A stretch of DNA of 32,043 bases from Saprospiraceae bacterium (GTDB lineage Bacteria > Bacteroidota > Bacteroidia > Chitinophagales > Saprospiraceae), in assembly GCA_028282725.1 (NCBI GenBank), contig JANQHF010000092.1, forward strand, positions 1 through 32,043, given 5' to 3'. Shown one piece after another: positions 18,042-26,326 of the stretch. The notes below the pieces were generated by a model that saw nothing but the letters and a program-made list of their open reading frames with translations, did not search any database and was not told the origin of the DNA. Each line of letters opens with the position of its first letter. The first letter of the stretch is position 1. The position numbers were made by a program, and so were the translations under genes.

Positions 18042-19304
18042 TTATGAGGTGACTTCTTTATCCTGCAGCATAGGAATGTCCGCATCCACCTGTTTTCGGA
18101 CCAGATCTTCAAAGGTCTCCCGCTCGCGGATCAGGTAATCCCTTCCTTCATAAATGAGCACTTCGGCAGGACGATACCTGGAGTTGTAATTGGAGCTCAT
18201 GGAAAAGCAATAGGCCCCTGCATTCAAAAAAGCCAGAACATCCCCTTCCGTGATCTCACTGATCTTGCGATTGACTCCAAAGGTGTCCGTCTCACAGATG
18301 TAGCCGACTACCGTATAGATCCGGTTTTTACCCTCGGGATTGGAAATATTGACAATCCTGTGGTAGGAATCATAGAACATAGGACGAATCAGATGATTTA
18401 ATCCCGAATCAAGACCTGCAAAAACGGTTGAAGTAGTCTGCTTGACCACGTTGACCCTGGTCAGGAATACACCTGCTTCACTGATCAGGTATTTGCCAGG
18501 TTCAAATTTCAGGGTCAAATCCCTCCCGTATTCCTTACAGAATTCCTTGAATCTCCTGGTAATTCTCTGGCCGAGATCCTCAATATCTGTTTCGATATCA
18601 CTCTCCTTATACGGTACCTTGAATCCGCTTCCAAAGTCTATGTATGTTAAATCCCGGAAATTTGTAGCGACATTCAACAGGATTTCTGCCCCATTGACAA
18701 ATACTTCCGAATCCAGGATCTCGGATCCCGTATGCATGTGCAATCCCTCGACTGTGATCCCCGTCGCCTTTACAATGCGCAGGACAAGAGGCAATTGATG
18801 AAAAGAAATGCCAAATTTTGAATCGATATGCCCTGTAGAAATCTTGGAATTTCCCCCGGCCATAATATGAGGATTGATCCTGAGACAAAGAGGATAATCC
18901 GGAAACTTCTGTCCGAATTGTTCCAGCATTGAAATGTTATCAACATTGACTTTGACTCCTAATGAGACCACCTCTTCCATTTCCTCAATGGAAACACAAT
19001 TCGGTGTATAGAGGATTTCTTCGGGTGAAAATCCAGCATGTAAACCAAGCTTGACTTCCTGTAAGGAGACTGCATCAAGACCGGCACCCAGGCTTTTCAT
19101 CAGACGGAGGACGGTGACGTTAGACATTGCCTTACACGCATAATTTACCTGGAGATCCAGCCCGCTGAAAGCATTGATCATCCTGTCGTACTGTCTTTTT
19201 ATGGTTTCAAAGTCATAGACATATACCGGACAATCATACTTTTTGGCAATAGACAGGGCGGCCACATTACCGCTAAACCGATATTCATTGTTGAATAAAT
19301 GCAT
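18042..19304 (-). CDS. lysA: Diaminopimelate decarboxylase
   Basis: A 420-residue PLP enzyme of fold type III that decarboxylates meso-diaminopimelate to lysine. The PLP lysine sits in VNYACKAMSN (K58 from this start). Other family motifs are HTGSEI, the FGSGFKVPY glycine loop, EPGKYLISEAG, and GYICETDTFG, which carries the active-site Cys. I chose the Met at 19304 because MHLFNNEYRF matches the family start; the ATG at 19325 only adds seven residues. The next gene on the strand is valS, 40 bp away. The ECF sigma gene starts divergently about 90 bp upstream. Together with threonine synthase it places two aspartate-family genes in the window, but in separate units. Confidence 0.94.
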   Translation of the reverse strand: MHLFNNEYRFSGNVAALSIAKKYDCPVYVYDFETIKRQYDRMINAFSGLDLQVNYACKAMSNVTVLRLMKSLGAGLDAVSLQEVKLGLHAGFSPEEILYTPNCVSIEEMEEVVSLGVKVNVDNISMLEQFGQKFPDYPLCLRINPHIMAGGNSKISTGHIDSKFGISFHQLPLVLRIVKATGITVEGLHMHTGSEILDSEVFVNGAEILLNVATNFRDLTYIDFGSGFKVPYKESDIETDIEDLGQRITRRFKEFCKEYGRDLTLKFEPGKYLISEAGVFLTRVNVVKQTTSTVFAGLDSGLNHLIRPMFYDSYHRIVNISNPEGKNRIYTVVGYICETDTFGVNRKISEITEGDVLAFLNAGAYCFSMSSNYNSRYRPAEVLIYEGRDYLIRERETFEDLVRKQVDADIPMLQDKEVTS

Positions 19305-19395
19305 GGGATACCTTTTCCATAACAAAAGTAGATAAATTAGGAGACGATGCAGGGCTCAGACACCATTTTGCGTTGAAATATCATCTATATTCGTA

Positions 19396-19941
19396 ATGAA
19401 CATGTCGGAAAAAGAACTCATCCTGGCCTGCCGGCAAAATGACCGGAGAGCACAGAATGTACTATTCCATCAATATGCTCCCATGATGCTGGGTATTTGC
19501 ATGAGATACATCCGGCAAAAAGAAATCGCAGAAGATATCCTGGTAAGTGCCTTCTTCAAGATCTTCACAAAAATTGAAAGTTATAAGGAATCCGGAAGTT
19601 TTGAAGGATGGATGAAACGGATAGTTATCAATGAATGCCTGATGGAAATCCGCAGAAGGAAGTCACAGTACCTGACGGTATCCCTGGAGGATTCATTTAA
19701 AGAACCTCTTGTCGAGTGGCAGGATGACCTGGAATTCGAAGAGATCCTGCAACTGCTCGATGAACTGCCGGACGGTTATCGGACTGTCTTCAACATGTAT
19801 GTTCTCGAGGGATACAAACACAAGGAAATTGCCGAAAAACTCGGCATAAGCATTAACACTTCAAAATCACAATTAATCCTGGCCCGTCGAAGATTGCAGG
19901 CCTTAATTAAAAAAAAATACGACATCAGGATTAGCGCCTGA
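19396..19941 (+). CDS. ECF-type RNA polymerase sigma factor
   Basis: A 181-residue sigma-70 family protein of the ECF group. Region 2 runs from about residue 22 to 90 (HQYAPMMLGICMRYIRQKEIAEDILVSAF...GWMKRIVINECLMEIRRRK). Region 4 runs from about 120 to 175, with LPDGYRTVFNMYVLEGYKHKEIAEKLGISINTSKSQL, a clear helix-turn-helix. Length is normal for the family. An alternative start is two codons in. It is followed after 9 bp by a gene for a small single-helix membrane protein, so the pair resembles a sigma/anti-sigma unit. The target genes cannot be named. Confidence 0.93.
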   Translation: MNMSEKELILACRQNDRRAQNVLFHQYAPMMLGICMRYIRQKEIAEDILVSAFFKIFTKIESYKESGSFEGWMKRIVINECLMEIRRRKSQYLTVSLEDSFKEPLVEWQDDLEFEEILQLLDELPDGYRTVFNMYVLEGYKHKEIAEKLGISINTSKSQLILARRRLQALIKKKYDIRISA

Positions 19942-19950
19942 TCCATAACT

Positions 19951-20271
19951 ATGAAACGCAAAATAGATCACATATTCAAAAGGAGCCGGTACGACAGAGG
20001 AGTCACCGTCCGTCCTGAGCTTTGGCAAAAATTGGAACGAAGACTGGACGATGCCCATCCCAGCGGGGGAAGGCTGAAGTCCTGGATGATCGCCGCTTCC
20101 ATCGTTGTTATTTTTTCAATGGCTACCTGGATCTTTATTACTCAGGAGCGTTACGAAGTGGAAGATCTGACAATCAATAGTCAGCCTAATTTTTCCAAAG
20201 AGGAGATTTATGATCTCGAAAAGTACTACGCTCTTCCAAAGAAAATCAAGGTCAACCCATATCTGGGATAA
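19951..20271 (+). CDS. Small single-helix membrane protein, possible anti-sigma factor
   Basis: A 106-residue protein with a basic cytoplasmic N-terminus (about 1-40), one hydrophobic helix (about residues 45-63) and an acidic outer segment of about 40 residues. Its position 9 bp after the ECF sigma gene suggests an anti-sigma or signalling partner. It has no HxxxCxxC zinc anti-sigma motif, and the soluble part is short. I do not recognise a named family, so the anti-sigma idea rests on context. It ends 15 bp from the convergent GNAT-like gene. Confidence 0.75.
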   Translation: MKRKIDHIFKRSRYDRGVTVRPELWQKLERRLDDAHPSGGRLKSWMIAASIVVIFSMATWIFITQERYEVEDLTINSQPNFSKEEIYDLEKYYALPKKIKVNPYLG

Positions 20272-20286
20272 GACCATCCAACCAAA

Positions 20287-21543
20287 TTATTTGAAAGGAT
20301 GTCTTTGTTTCCAGGTTTGCTGCGGAACAAAATATTTAAAAGCAATAGGTATCACTACCCTGTTGATAAATCCATTGCTGTGCCGGAAATAACAGAGCAT
20401 GTCATGTGGTTCGGCACCGACGGAGCTCTTGATTTCAAGAGCAGTTCTGAAATAATAGACACTGGTGGCCTTGTGTGTTATCGCGTCTTTGACAAGGTCC
20501 AGCAGGATGTTCAGATAGATCTGGTATCGATTATTCAATGCAGGATCAAATCCGATGAAATGAGAGTCCATCTTGCCATGATCCAGGACCCACGTATAAA
20601 ATCCTACCAATTCATCAGCAAGAAAATAACCTTCGATGTGAAGATTGTTCTGCAATTGGTTTTTAAGCTCAAGAAAGTATCGCTCCTTTCCCATTGCCAG
20701 TACAAATCCCGAACCATCCAGAATCATCTTGTATAATTCGTACATCCCGGGCCATAACCGATCCAGGGTTTCGGTATCAATGACGCGCCGTTCGATTCCC
20801 TTGAATTTTTTCAGAGCATTTTTCAATCGTACCCTGTACTTGCTTTTCATGTCCAACAAATAGTCATCAAAGGTCATCCAGGACGGTCTGATCCGAAGGA
20901 TCATATTCGGATCTATATTAAAGGCATTCAGACCAAGCGAAGTGCAATCCTGAGGGGCATCTTTTTCGAAAAAATCCTTATACAGGATTCCAGTGAAACG
21001 GTATGACGTATTGCATAATTCCTTCCGTAGAATTTTAAGCATCGCCTTAATCATCTTAAACTGTTCCTCCCTGGGAAAGGTATCATCCTTAAAGTTGATT
21101 CCATATTGTCCCGTCAGGTATAAATTTCCTACTGTTAACATCCGGAATGTAATCCACGATATGGATACCTGTCGGATCCGCTGCCACAACCGGGACCAAA
21201 AAGATCTGTCTGTTGTATAATTATCGTAATTAAAACTCTTTCCAAATCTCAGGATGAGGCATTGTAGCAAGACCACTCCAACGGTTTCTTCTCCTGACCT
21301 GATCAAAACATACAGGTTTCTCAGATGTTCGGGATTGGTCAGTTCAAGAGTCTTCAGGTAATTGGACTGCGCAAAGACTTCGTCAGGAACAAGGGCATCC
21401 CATTCGTCGTCTATCTCTCCGATATCATTCCGAAGGAGGATATCAACGTTCCATCTTGGTAGACGAAAGGAATGCAACGGTAATTCAGCCGATTTGCTGC
21501 ACCAAAGTGATTTTCGATTCTTGGTTTTTGTTTTCACCTCCAT
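20287..21543 (-). CDS. GNAT/FemAB-like acyltransferase-fold protein
   Basis: A 418-residue protein. The C-terminal half (about 210-400) resembles the GNAT/FemAB-like group, with a basic SKYRVRLKNALKKF helix, GYFLADELVGFYTWVLDHGKMDSHFIGFDPALNNRYQIYLNILLDLVKDAI and a TALEIKSSVGAEP segment. Such proteins transfer acyl or aminoacyl groups, often in cell-envelope synthesis, but the substrate here is unknown. I chose the Met at 21543 because the ATG at 21615 would overlap the upstream lipoprotein gene by about 70 bp. With this start the gap is 4 bp, as expected in an operon. It ends close to the convergent sigma operon. Confidence 0.7.
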   Translation of the reverse strand: MEVKTKTKNRKSLWCSKSAELPLHSFRLPRWNVDILLRNDIGEIDDEWDALVPDEVFAQSNYLKTLELTNPEHLRNLYVLIRSGEETVGVVLLQCLILRFGKSFNYDNYTTDRSFWSRLWQRIRQVSISWITFRMLTVGNLYLTGQYGINFKDDTFPREEQFKMIKAMLKILRKELCNTSYRFTGILYKDFFEKDAPQDCTSLGLNAFNIDPNMILRIRPSWMTFDDYLLDMKSKYRVRLKNALKKFKGIERRVIDTETLDRLWPGMYELYKMILDGSGFVLAMGKERYFLELKNQLQNNLHIEGYFLADELVGFYTWVLDHGKMDSHFIGFDPALNNRYQIYLNILLDLVKDAITHKATSVYYFRTALEIKSSVGAEPHDMLCYFRHSNGFINRVVIPIAFKYFVPQQTWKQRHPFK

Positions 21544-21547
21544 GAAA

Positions 21548-22063
21548 TCAGAGCGCTTTAAAAAATTCAACACTTGTGGGTGACCATCCCTCCAGGGACG
21601 TGCCTTGCAACCCATACCTGTTGGAATACCAGAATTCCACTAATTGTTTATATGAAAATTGATTGACTGTAAAATCATAAAAACTTTCACCATCAGATAT
21701 TCTCAAATCCCGATTTTTCGGAATGGCTACAAAGATATCCTTTTGAACGCTAGGAGGCTCGATCATACTCATTTTTGCAACCGGGATAAATTCCACACTA
21801 CTACCGGCATTAATTCTTTTAGCGATCAGCATTACCTCTACTTCCTGACTTTCCCCCTGGAAAATACCAACATTAAAAGGGTATGGTGCAAAATACCGGA
21901 CTGAATCCCCATCCTGATAAAAAAAGTCGTCCCCGCTACTATAAGTAACTTTTAAGTTAAGATCTTGAGCGTTTTTCGGATTCTTTGGTTCATTGCAGGA
22001 GAGAAGACTAAGAACGGCTGTGAAAAGTGCTGTGATATAGAATAATTCCGGACTTATTGTCAT
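21548..22063 (-). CDS. Lipoprotein with a degenerate inorganic-pyrophosphatase-like domain
   Basis: A 171-residue predicted lipoprotein: a hydrophobic signal ends in LLSC (Cys23). The mature part follows the order of family I inorganic pyrophosphatase. RYFAPYPFNVGIF matches the YPxNYGFIP strand, EVEVMLIA matches the DPLDVLVL strand, VEFIPVAKMSMIE matches VxxRPIGVMKMxD, DIFVAIP matches DKIIAVP, and LEGWSPTSVEFFKA matches VEGWEDAEEAKK. By this manual alignment the metal-binding Asp65, Asp67, Asp70 and Asp102 of the E. coli enzyme become Glu, Gln, Glu and Lys, so activity is doubtful. Secreted pyrophosphatase-like lipoproteins are known from Bacteroidota. I chose the Met at 22063 as the start of the lipoprotein signal. 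The next gene begins 4 bp downstream. Confidence 0.65.
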   Translation of the reverse strand: MTISPELFYITALFTAVLSLLSCNEPKNPKNAQDLNLKVTYSSGDDFFYQDGDSVRYFAPYPFNVGIFQGESQEVEVMLIAKRINAGSSVEFIPVAKMSMIEPPSVQKDIFVAIPKNRDLRISDGESFYDFTVNQFSYKQLVEFWYSNRYGLQGTSLEGWSPTSVEFFKAL

Positions 22064-22149
22064 ACGGGTAAATTCTCTTCGGAAGAACATACGTTGAATA
22101 TATCTGTAACTCACAACGTTTAAGAATTGATTTTGATATACCTCTAATA

Positions 22150-22491
22150 TTGAATATGAGTGAAAGTTACTTTAACCCGGATGATTTAAAGAAGTTTGGC
22201 GAGATCACCGAGTGGCAGGAAGAGTTGGGTAAAAAGTTTTTTGATTACTATGGTTCCGTATTTGAAGAAGGTGCGTTGACCGAACGTGAAAAAGCACTGA
22301 TCGCCCTGGCCGTTGCGCACACCGTACAATGCCCTTATTGTATTGATGCTTATTCAGGCACCTGTCTTCAGAAAGGAGCAGATGAGCAACAGATGATGGA
22401 AGCCGTCCATGTCGCAGCTGCGATCAAGAGTGGTGCCCTGCTGGTGAATAGTGTTCAGATGATGAATCACGTGAAGAAGAAAATTATGTGA
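22150..22491 (+). CDS. Arsenosugar biosynthesis-associated peroxidase-like protein (AhpD fold)
   Basis: A 113-residue carboxymuconolactone decarboxylase/AhpD-fold protein. It matches the small family that accompanies ArsS, starting with SESYFNPDDLKKFGEITEWQ and containing TEREKALIALAVAHTVQCPYCIDAY (C61 and C64) and MMEAVHVAAAIKSGA. The CxxC suggests thiol redox or peroxidase-like chemistry. The gene ends 3 bp before arsS, so the two are one unit. Members of this pair are thought to act in arsenosugar formation or a related pathway; the exact reaction of the small protein is not settled. Confidence 0.9.
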   Translation: MNMSESYFNPDDLKKFGEITEWQEELGKKFFDYYGSVFEEGALTEREKALIALAVAHTVQCPYCIDAYSGTCLQKGADEQQMMEAVHVAAAIKSGALLVNSVQMMNHVKKKIM

Positions 22492-22494
22492 TCA

Positions 22495-23565
22495 ATGGGT
22501 TTGAAGCAAAAAGGACAAAGTCTCAAAAGAAGGAATAGCGAGCTGTCGGACACATTTGTTCAACTCCGGGTATTGAATGATAACGAAAAACTGGGCAGTA
22601 ATTTTATTCCCTTCACAAAACAAGTTAGAGAAGCCGGTCATGTTTCACTGCGGCCCGGCACCCTTGAAATCTTTCAGATCAACATTGGAAAATTGTGCAA
22701 TCAGACTTGTGCACATTGCCACGTTGATGCGGGCCCGGATCGAAAGGTAGAAAATATGTCCTGGGAGACCTTAAACAGATGTCTGGAGATTATTGATGAA
22801 GGTAAGATCGGAAAGGTGGATATAACTGGTGGGGCACCTGAAATGAATAAGCATTTCAGATGGTTTGTAAAAGAATGCAGGAAAATGAACGTGCATGTGA
22901 TGGATCGCTGCAACCTGACGATTATCAATGCACATGAGGACTATGCAGATTTACCACAGTTTTTTGCTGAAAACCAGGTACAGGTCATCTCTTCACTCCC
23001 TTACTTCAATAAAAGCAGAACAGATCGTCAAAGAGGTGACGGTGTATTTGAATCCAGTATACTGGCACTGAAAAAATTGAATGCCGTTGGATATGGTAAA
23101 TCAGAAAGCGATCTCATCCTGGACCTTGTTTATAATCCATCCGGTGCATTCCTACCCGGAAAGCAGGCAAGTCTCGAAGCTGAATTCAAAAGACAATTGA
23201 AGCGTAAGTATGACATTGAGTTCAACAGTTTGTATGCCATTACAAATCTGCCGGTAAGCAGGTTCCTCGACTACCTGATCGAGACGGGCAACTATCAATC
23301 CTATATGAATGAACTGGTCGAAGCCTTTAATCCCGCCACGATCGAGGGATTGATGTGCCGGAATACCATTTCGGTCAGCTGGGACGGATACATGTATGAC
23401 TGTGATTTTAATCAGATGTTGGATCTGAAGATCAATGCTCCTTTCAATCATATCGATGAAATCGATTTGTCATCACTTGGGAATCGAAATATCGTACTTG
23501 ATCAGCACTGCTATGGTTGCACTGCCGGAGCCGGCAGTAGTTGCGGAGGTGAAATTGCCCCGTAA
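22495..23565 (+). CDS. arsS: Radical SAM protein ArsS (arsenosugar biosynthesis)
   Basis: A 356-residue radical SAM enzyme. The [4Fe-4S] ligands are C68, C72 and C75 in CNQTCAHC, followed by VDITGGAPEMN, the SAM-binding glycine strand. The C-terminal region is DUF3641-like, with cysteines in GLMCRNTISVSWDGYMYDCDFNQML and a terminal CYGCTAGAGSSCGG cluster that probably holds auxiliary Fe-S. ArsS acts after arsenic methylation, adding a 5'-deoxyadenosyl group to dimethylarsenite. No arsM methyltransferase or other arsenic gene lies in this window. It follows the peroxidase-like gene by 3 bp, and ribF-GT follows 59 bp later. Confidence 0.92.
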   Translation: MGLKQKGQSLKRRNSELSDTFVQLRVLNDNEKLGSNFIPFTKQVREAGHVSLRPGTLEIFQINIGKLCNQTCAHCHVDAGPDRKVENMSWETLNRCLEIIDEGKIGKVDITGGAPEMNKHFRWFVKECRKMNVHVMDRCNLTIINAHEDYADLPQFFAENQVQVISSLPYFNKSRTDRQRGDGVFESSILALKKLNAVGYGKSESDLILDLVYNPSGAFLPGKQASLEAEFKRQLKRKYDIEFNSLYAITNLPVSRFLDYLIETGNYQSYMNELVEAFNPATIEGLMCRNTISVSWDGYMYDCDFNQMLDLKINAPFNHIDEIDLSSLGNRNIVLDQHCYGCTAGAGSSCGGEIAP

Positions 23566-23624
23566 ATCCGGATCAACAATTCGTTAATAAGTCGTTCTTT
23601 TGCAGCTGAGAAAAAAGTTTTGGT

Positions 23625-25592
23625 TTGCAGGTATACAACGGTTTGGAAAACTTGCCGGAATTTAAAAATCCAGTACTGACCATTGGTTCGTTCGACGGGG
23701 TACACAGGGGTCATCGGGCCATTATCAGGCGTATTATTGAAAAAGCCGGGGAAGTTTCAGGAGAAAGTGTCATCCTGACATTTGAACCACATCCGAGACA
23801 AGTTGTATTTCCAAATGATGATACATTGCGATTGCTGACCACGCTTGAAGAAAAAATCAGCTTGCTCAGGGACACAGGGATCCAGCACCTCATCATCCTT
23901 CCGTTTACCATAGAATTCTCTCAAATTAATCCATATCTCTATGTTGACCAGGTGTTGATTGAGAAAATTGGCGTGAAGCACCTGATCATCGGTTACGATC
24001 ACCGGTTTGGATTGAATCGTGAAGGTGACATAGACTTGCTCAACCTCTATGCAAGACAAGAGAAATTTACAGTAGAAGAAATTCCACGTCAGGACATCGA
24101 CGACCTGAGGATCAGTTCGACCAAGATCAGGAATCACCTTCTTGATGGAAATATTGAACTGGCCAATAAGATGTTACAGTCCACCTATATCATGAGCGGA
24201 CAAGTCAGCCAGGGCAGTAAAATAGCATCATCACTAGGTTTCCCCACGGCCAATTGTGAGGTAGAGAATAAGTATAAACTGATCCCCAAATCAGGAACAT
24301 ATGCCTCAAGAGTGGAGATCGACGGTCAGTTGTTCGATGGCATGCTGTACATCGGGAAAAGCCCGACCCTTAAATCTGTCGATAAGGACATCATAGAAAT
24401 GAACATTTTTCATGAAATAGCAGAGCCGCTGTATGGTAAGAACATTCAAATATTTCCTGAAAAGAAGATCAGGAATGACCAGAAATATAATGATGTCCGG
24501 GAGCTGTTGTACAACATAGAATTGGATAAGACCGAGGTCGAGCATTACTTTCTTAAGGACAGCACCAGCGACCTTGTGTCCTCGGCCATCTTGAATTTCA
24601 ACGGGGCATCTTATATCGATGATTATATCGGATCAAACTTTCAAAACTCCAATCATCCGGTGGTCATTGTTGACAATGATTCCTCCGATGGTTCTTCTGA
24701 GAAGATCGAGCAAAAGTTCAATGGTGCCAAAGTGATCAGGCTAGACAAGAACTATGGTTTTGCCCAGGGGTATAATCTGGGTATAGCTGAAATTGGTACG
24801 AAGTATATTGCACTTGTCAATTCGGATATTAAAGTTACTGACAATTGGCTGGACCCCATTATCGAACGAATGGAAAAGGATGGATCCATTGGGGCCATCC
24901 AACCAAAAATCAAATCCGTTAACGAGCCGGAGAACTTCGAATATGCGGGGGCCTGTGGAGGATTGATGGACCGTCTGAGTTATCCCCTGTGTCGTGGCAG
25001 GATCCTGGATCACGTAGAAAGGGACAAGGGCCAATACGACGATGCCGTGGAAATATTCTGGTCTTCCGGAGCCACCATGGTCACACGGACAGAACTATTT
25101 AAAAATGCCGGTGGGTTTGATAAAGACTTTTTCGCCCATATGGAGGAAATAGATTATTGCTGGAGGATCAAAAATGCAGGGTATAAGATCGTTTGTTTGC
25201 CTCAATCAGAAGTATACCACCTCGGTGGAGGTACGCTGGCTTATAGTGCTCCGAGGAAGGTGACCTTGAATGTGAGGAATAACTATTGGACGATTTTGAA
25301 AAATAGCCCTCTTCCCGGCCTGATCATATTGATACCTGTCAGAATCATCCTGGACCTGGGATATGCGGTTTCATTTATTGTCAAAGGTAAGTTGAGTCAT
25401 TTTGTAGCTGCCCTGAAGGGCATCATTACCGGTGTCCTTGGGATATTCAAAACTTCTTCAAAAAGAAGGAGAATCCGGTTCTTTCAAAGGAGGTATTCCA
25501 TCGGTGGACCCAATTTAAAAGGACGGATCAAAGCTATTCTTCCGGTGTCGTATTATTTTTTTGGTAAGAAACGGTATTCCGATTTTCGATGA
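23625..25592 (+). CDS. ribF: Fusion of bifunctional FAD synthetase/riboflavin kinase (RibF) and family 2 glycosyltransferase
   Basis: A 655-residue fusion. Residues 1-185 are the FMN adenylyltransferase domain (GSFDGVHRGH at 21-30, DDLRISSTKIRNHL near 160). Residues 186-310 are the riboflavin kinase (SLGFPTAN, GTYASRV, GMLYIGKSPT, EMNIFHE). Residues 318-655 are a GT2 glycosyltransferase: SSAILNFNG, DNDSSDGS, the NSD site at ALVNSD, and SGATMVTRTELFKNAGGFD followed by HMEEIDYCWR. A hydrophobic segment lies near 550-600. RibF makes FMN and FAD; the sugar acceptor of the GT is unknown. The GT domain starts where a free enzyme would, with almost no linker. The RibF start is TTG at 23625, giving the usual QVYNGLENL. 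The stop overlaps the next gene (ATGA). Confidence 0.9.
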   Translation: MQVYNGLENLPEFKNPVLTIGSFDGVHRGHRAIIRRIIEKAGEVSGESVILTFEPHPRQVVFPNDDTLRLLTTLEEKISLLRDTGIQHLIILPFTIEFSQINPYLYVDQVLIEKIGVKHLIIGYDHRFGLNREGDIDLLNLYARQEKFTVEEIPRQDIDDLRISSTKIRNHLLDGNIELANKMLQSTYIMSGQVSQGSKIASSLGFPTANCEVENKYKLIPKSGTYASRVEIDGQLFDGMLYIGKSPTLKSVDKDIIEMNIFHEIAEPLYGKNIQIFPEKKIRNDQKYNDVRELLYNIELDKTEVEHYFLKDSTSDLVSSAILNFNGASYIDDYIGSNFQNSNHPVVIVDNDSSDGSSEKIEQKFNGAKVIRLDKNYGFAQGYNLGIAEIGTKYIALVNSDIKVTDNWLDPIIERMEKDGSIGAIQPKIKSVNEPENFEYAGACGGLMDRLSYPLCRGRILDHVERDKGQYDDAVEIFWSSGATMVTRTELFKNAGGFDKDFFAHMEEIDYCWRIKNAGYKIVCLPQSEVYHLGGGTLAYSAPRKVTLNVRNNYWTILKNSPLPGLIILIPVRIILDLGYAVSFIVKGKLSHFVAALKGIITGVLGIFKTSSKRRRIRFFQRRYSIGGPNLKGRIKAILPVSYYFFGKKRYSDFR

Positions 25593-26326
25593 GAAAGTCC
25601 TACAAGATCATACATGAGGATGATGACCTGGTAGTCCTCGATAAGAGCGGCCACGTCCTCACCATTGAAGATCGCTATGATCCTGTCAAGAAAAACCTGA
25701 AATCCATGATGATCAACCGATTTGGGAAGATCTACGTGGTCCATCGCCTGGATTATGAAACTTCGGGGGTGATACTTTTTGCCAGGAATGAAAAAAGCCA
25801 CAAAAACTTATCACAACAATTTGAAGATCGAAAAGTAAAAAAGACATACCTGGCATTGACAAAAAATCCGGATGAATCTACCGGCGTCATTAGTGCCCCG
25901 ATCAGCACCCACCCGGTCAAACATGGGATATATATCCCTGATGAGCATGGTAAGCAGGCCAGAACCGAATATGAGACACTTAAAACCTTTCACAATTATG
26001 CCCTGGTCAAATTAACTCCGATTACAGGAAGAACACATCAGATCAGGGTACACCTCAAATCGATGGGGGCACCCTTGTTGACAGACAAAAAATATGGCAT
26101 GTCCGATGCATTCTATCTCAGCCAGATCAAAAAGGTAAGGATGGGACGGGATCAAACCGAACGACCATTGATCAACCGGTCATCGCTACACGCCTACCTG
26201 TTGGAATTTACGCATCCGTCTGAAAACCGTGCACTGTCCTTTATAGCTCCCTTGCACAAGGATATGAAAGCAGTGGTTTATCAATTTGAAAAACACTTCG
26301 GAGTAACAGAATATCAATCCCTCTGA
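25589..26326 (+). CDS. RluA-family RNA pseudouridine synthase
   Basis: A 245-residue pseudouridine synthase of the RluA family. The catalytic motif HRLDYETSG carries Asp55. KKTYLALTKN, the TGRTHQIRVHLKSMGAPLLTDKKYG stretch and a HAYLLEF segment complete the fold. No S4 RNA-binding domain precedes it, so it is of the short type that modifies rRNA or tRNA; the target site cannot be named. The ATG overlaps the stop of the RibF-GT gene in an ATGA junction, so translation is probably coupled. Its last 13 bp overlap the convergent methyltransferase gene. Confidence 0.93.
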   Translation: MRKSYKIIHEDDDLVVLDKSGHVLTIEDRYDPVKKNLKSMMINRFGKIYVVHRLDYETSGVILFARNEKSHKNLSQQFEDRKVKKTYLALTKNPDESTGVISAPISTHPVKHGIYIPDEHGKQARTEYETLKTFHNYALVKLTPITGRTHQIRVHLKSMGAPLLTDKKYGMSDAFYLSQIKKVRMGRDQTERPLINRSSLHAYLLEFTHPSENRALSFIAPLHKDMKAVVYQFEKHFGVTEYQSL

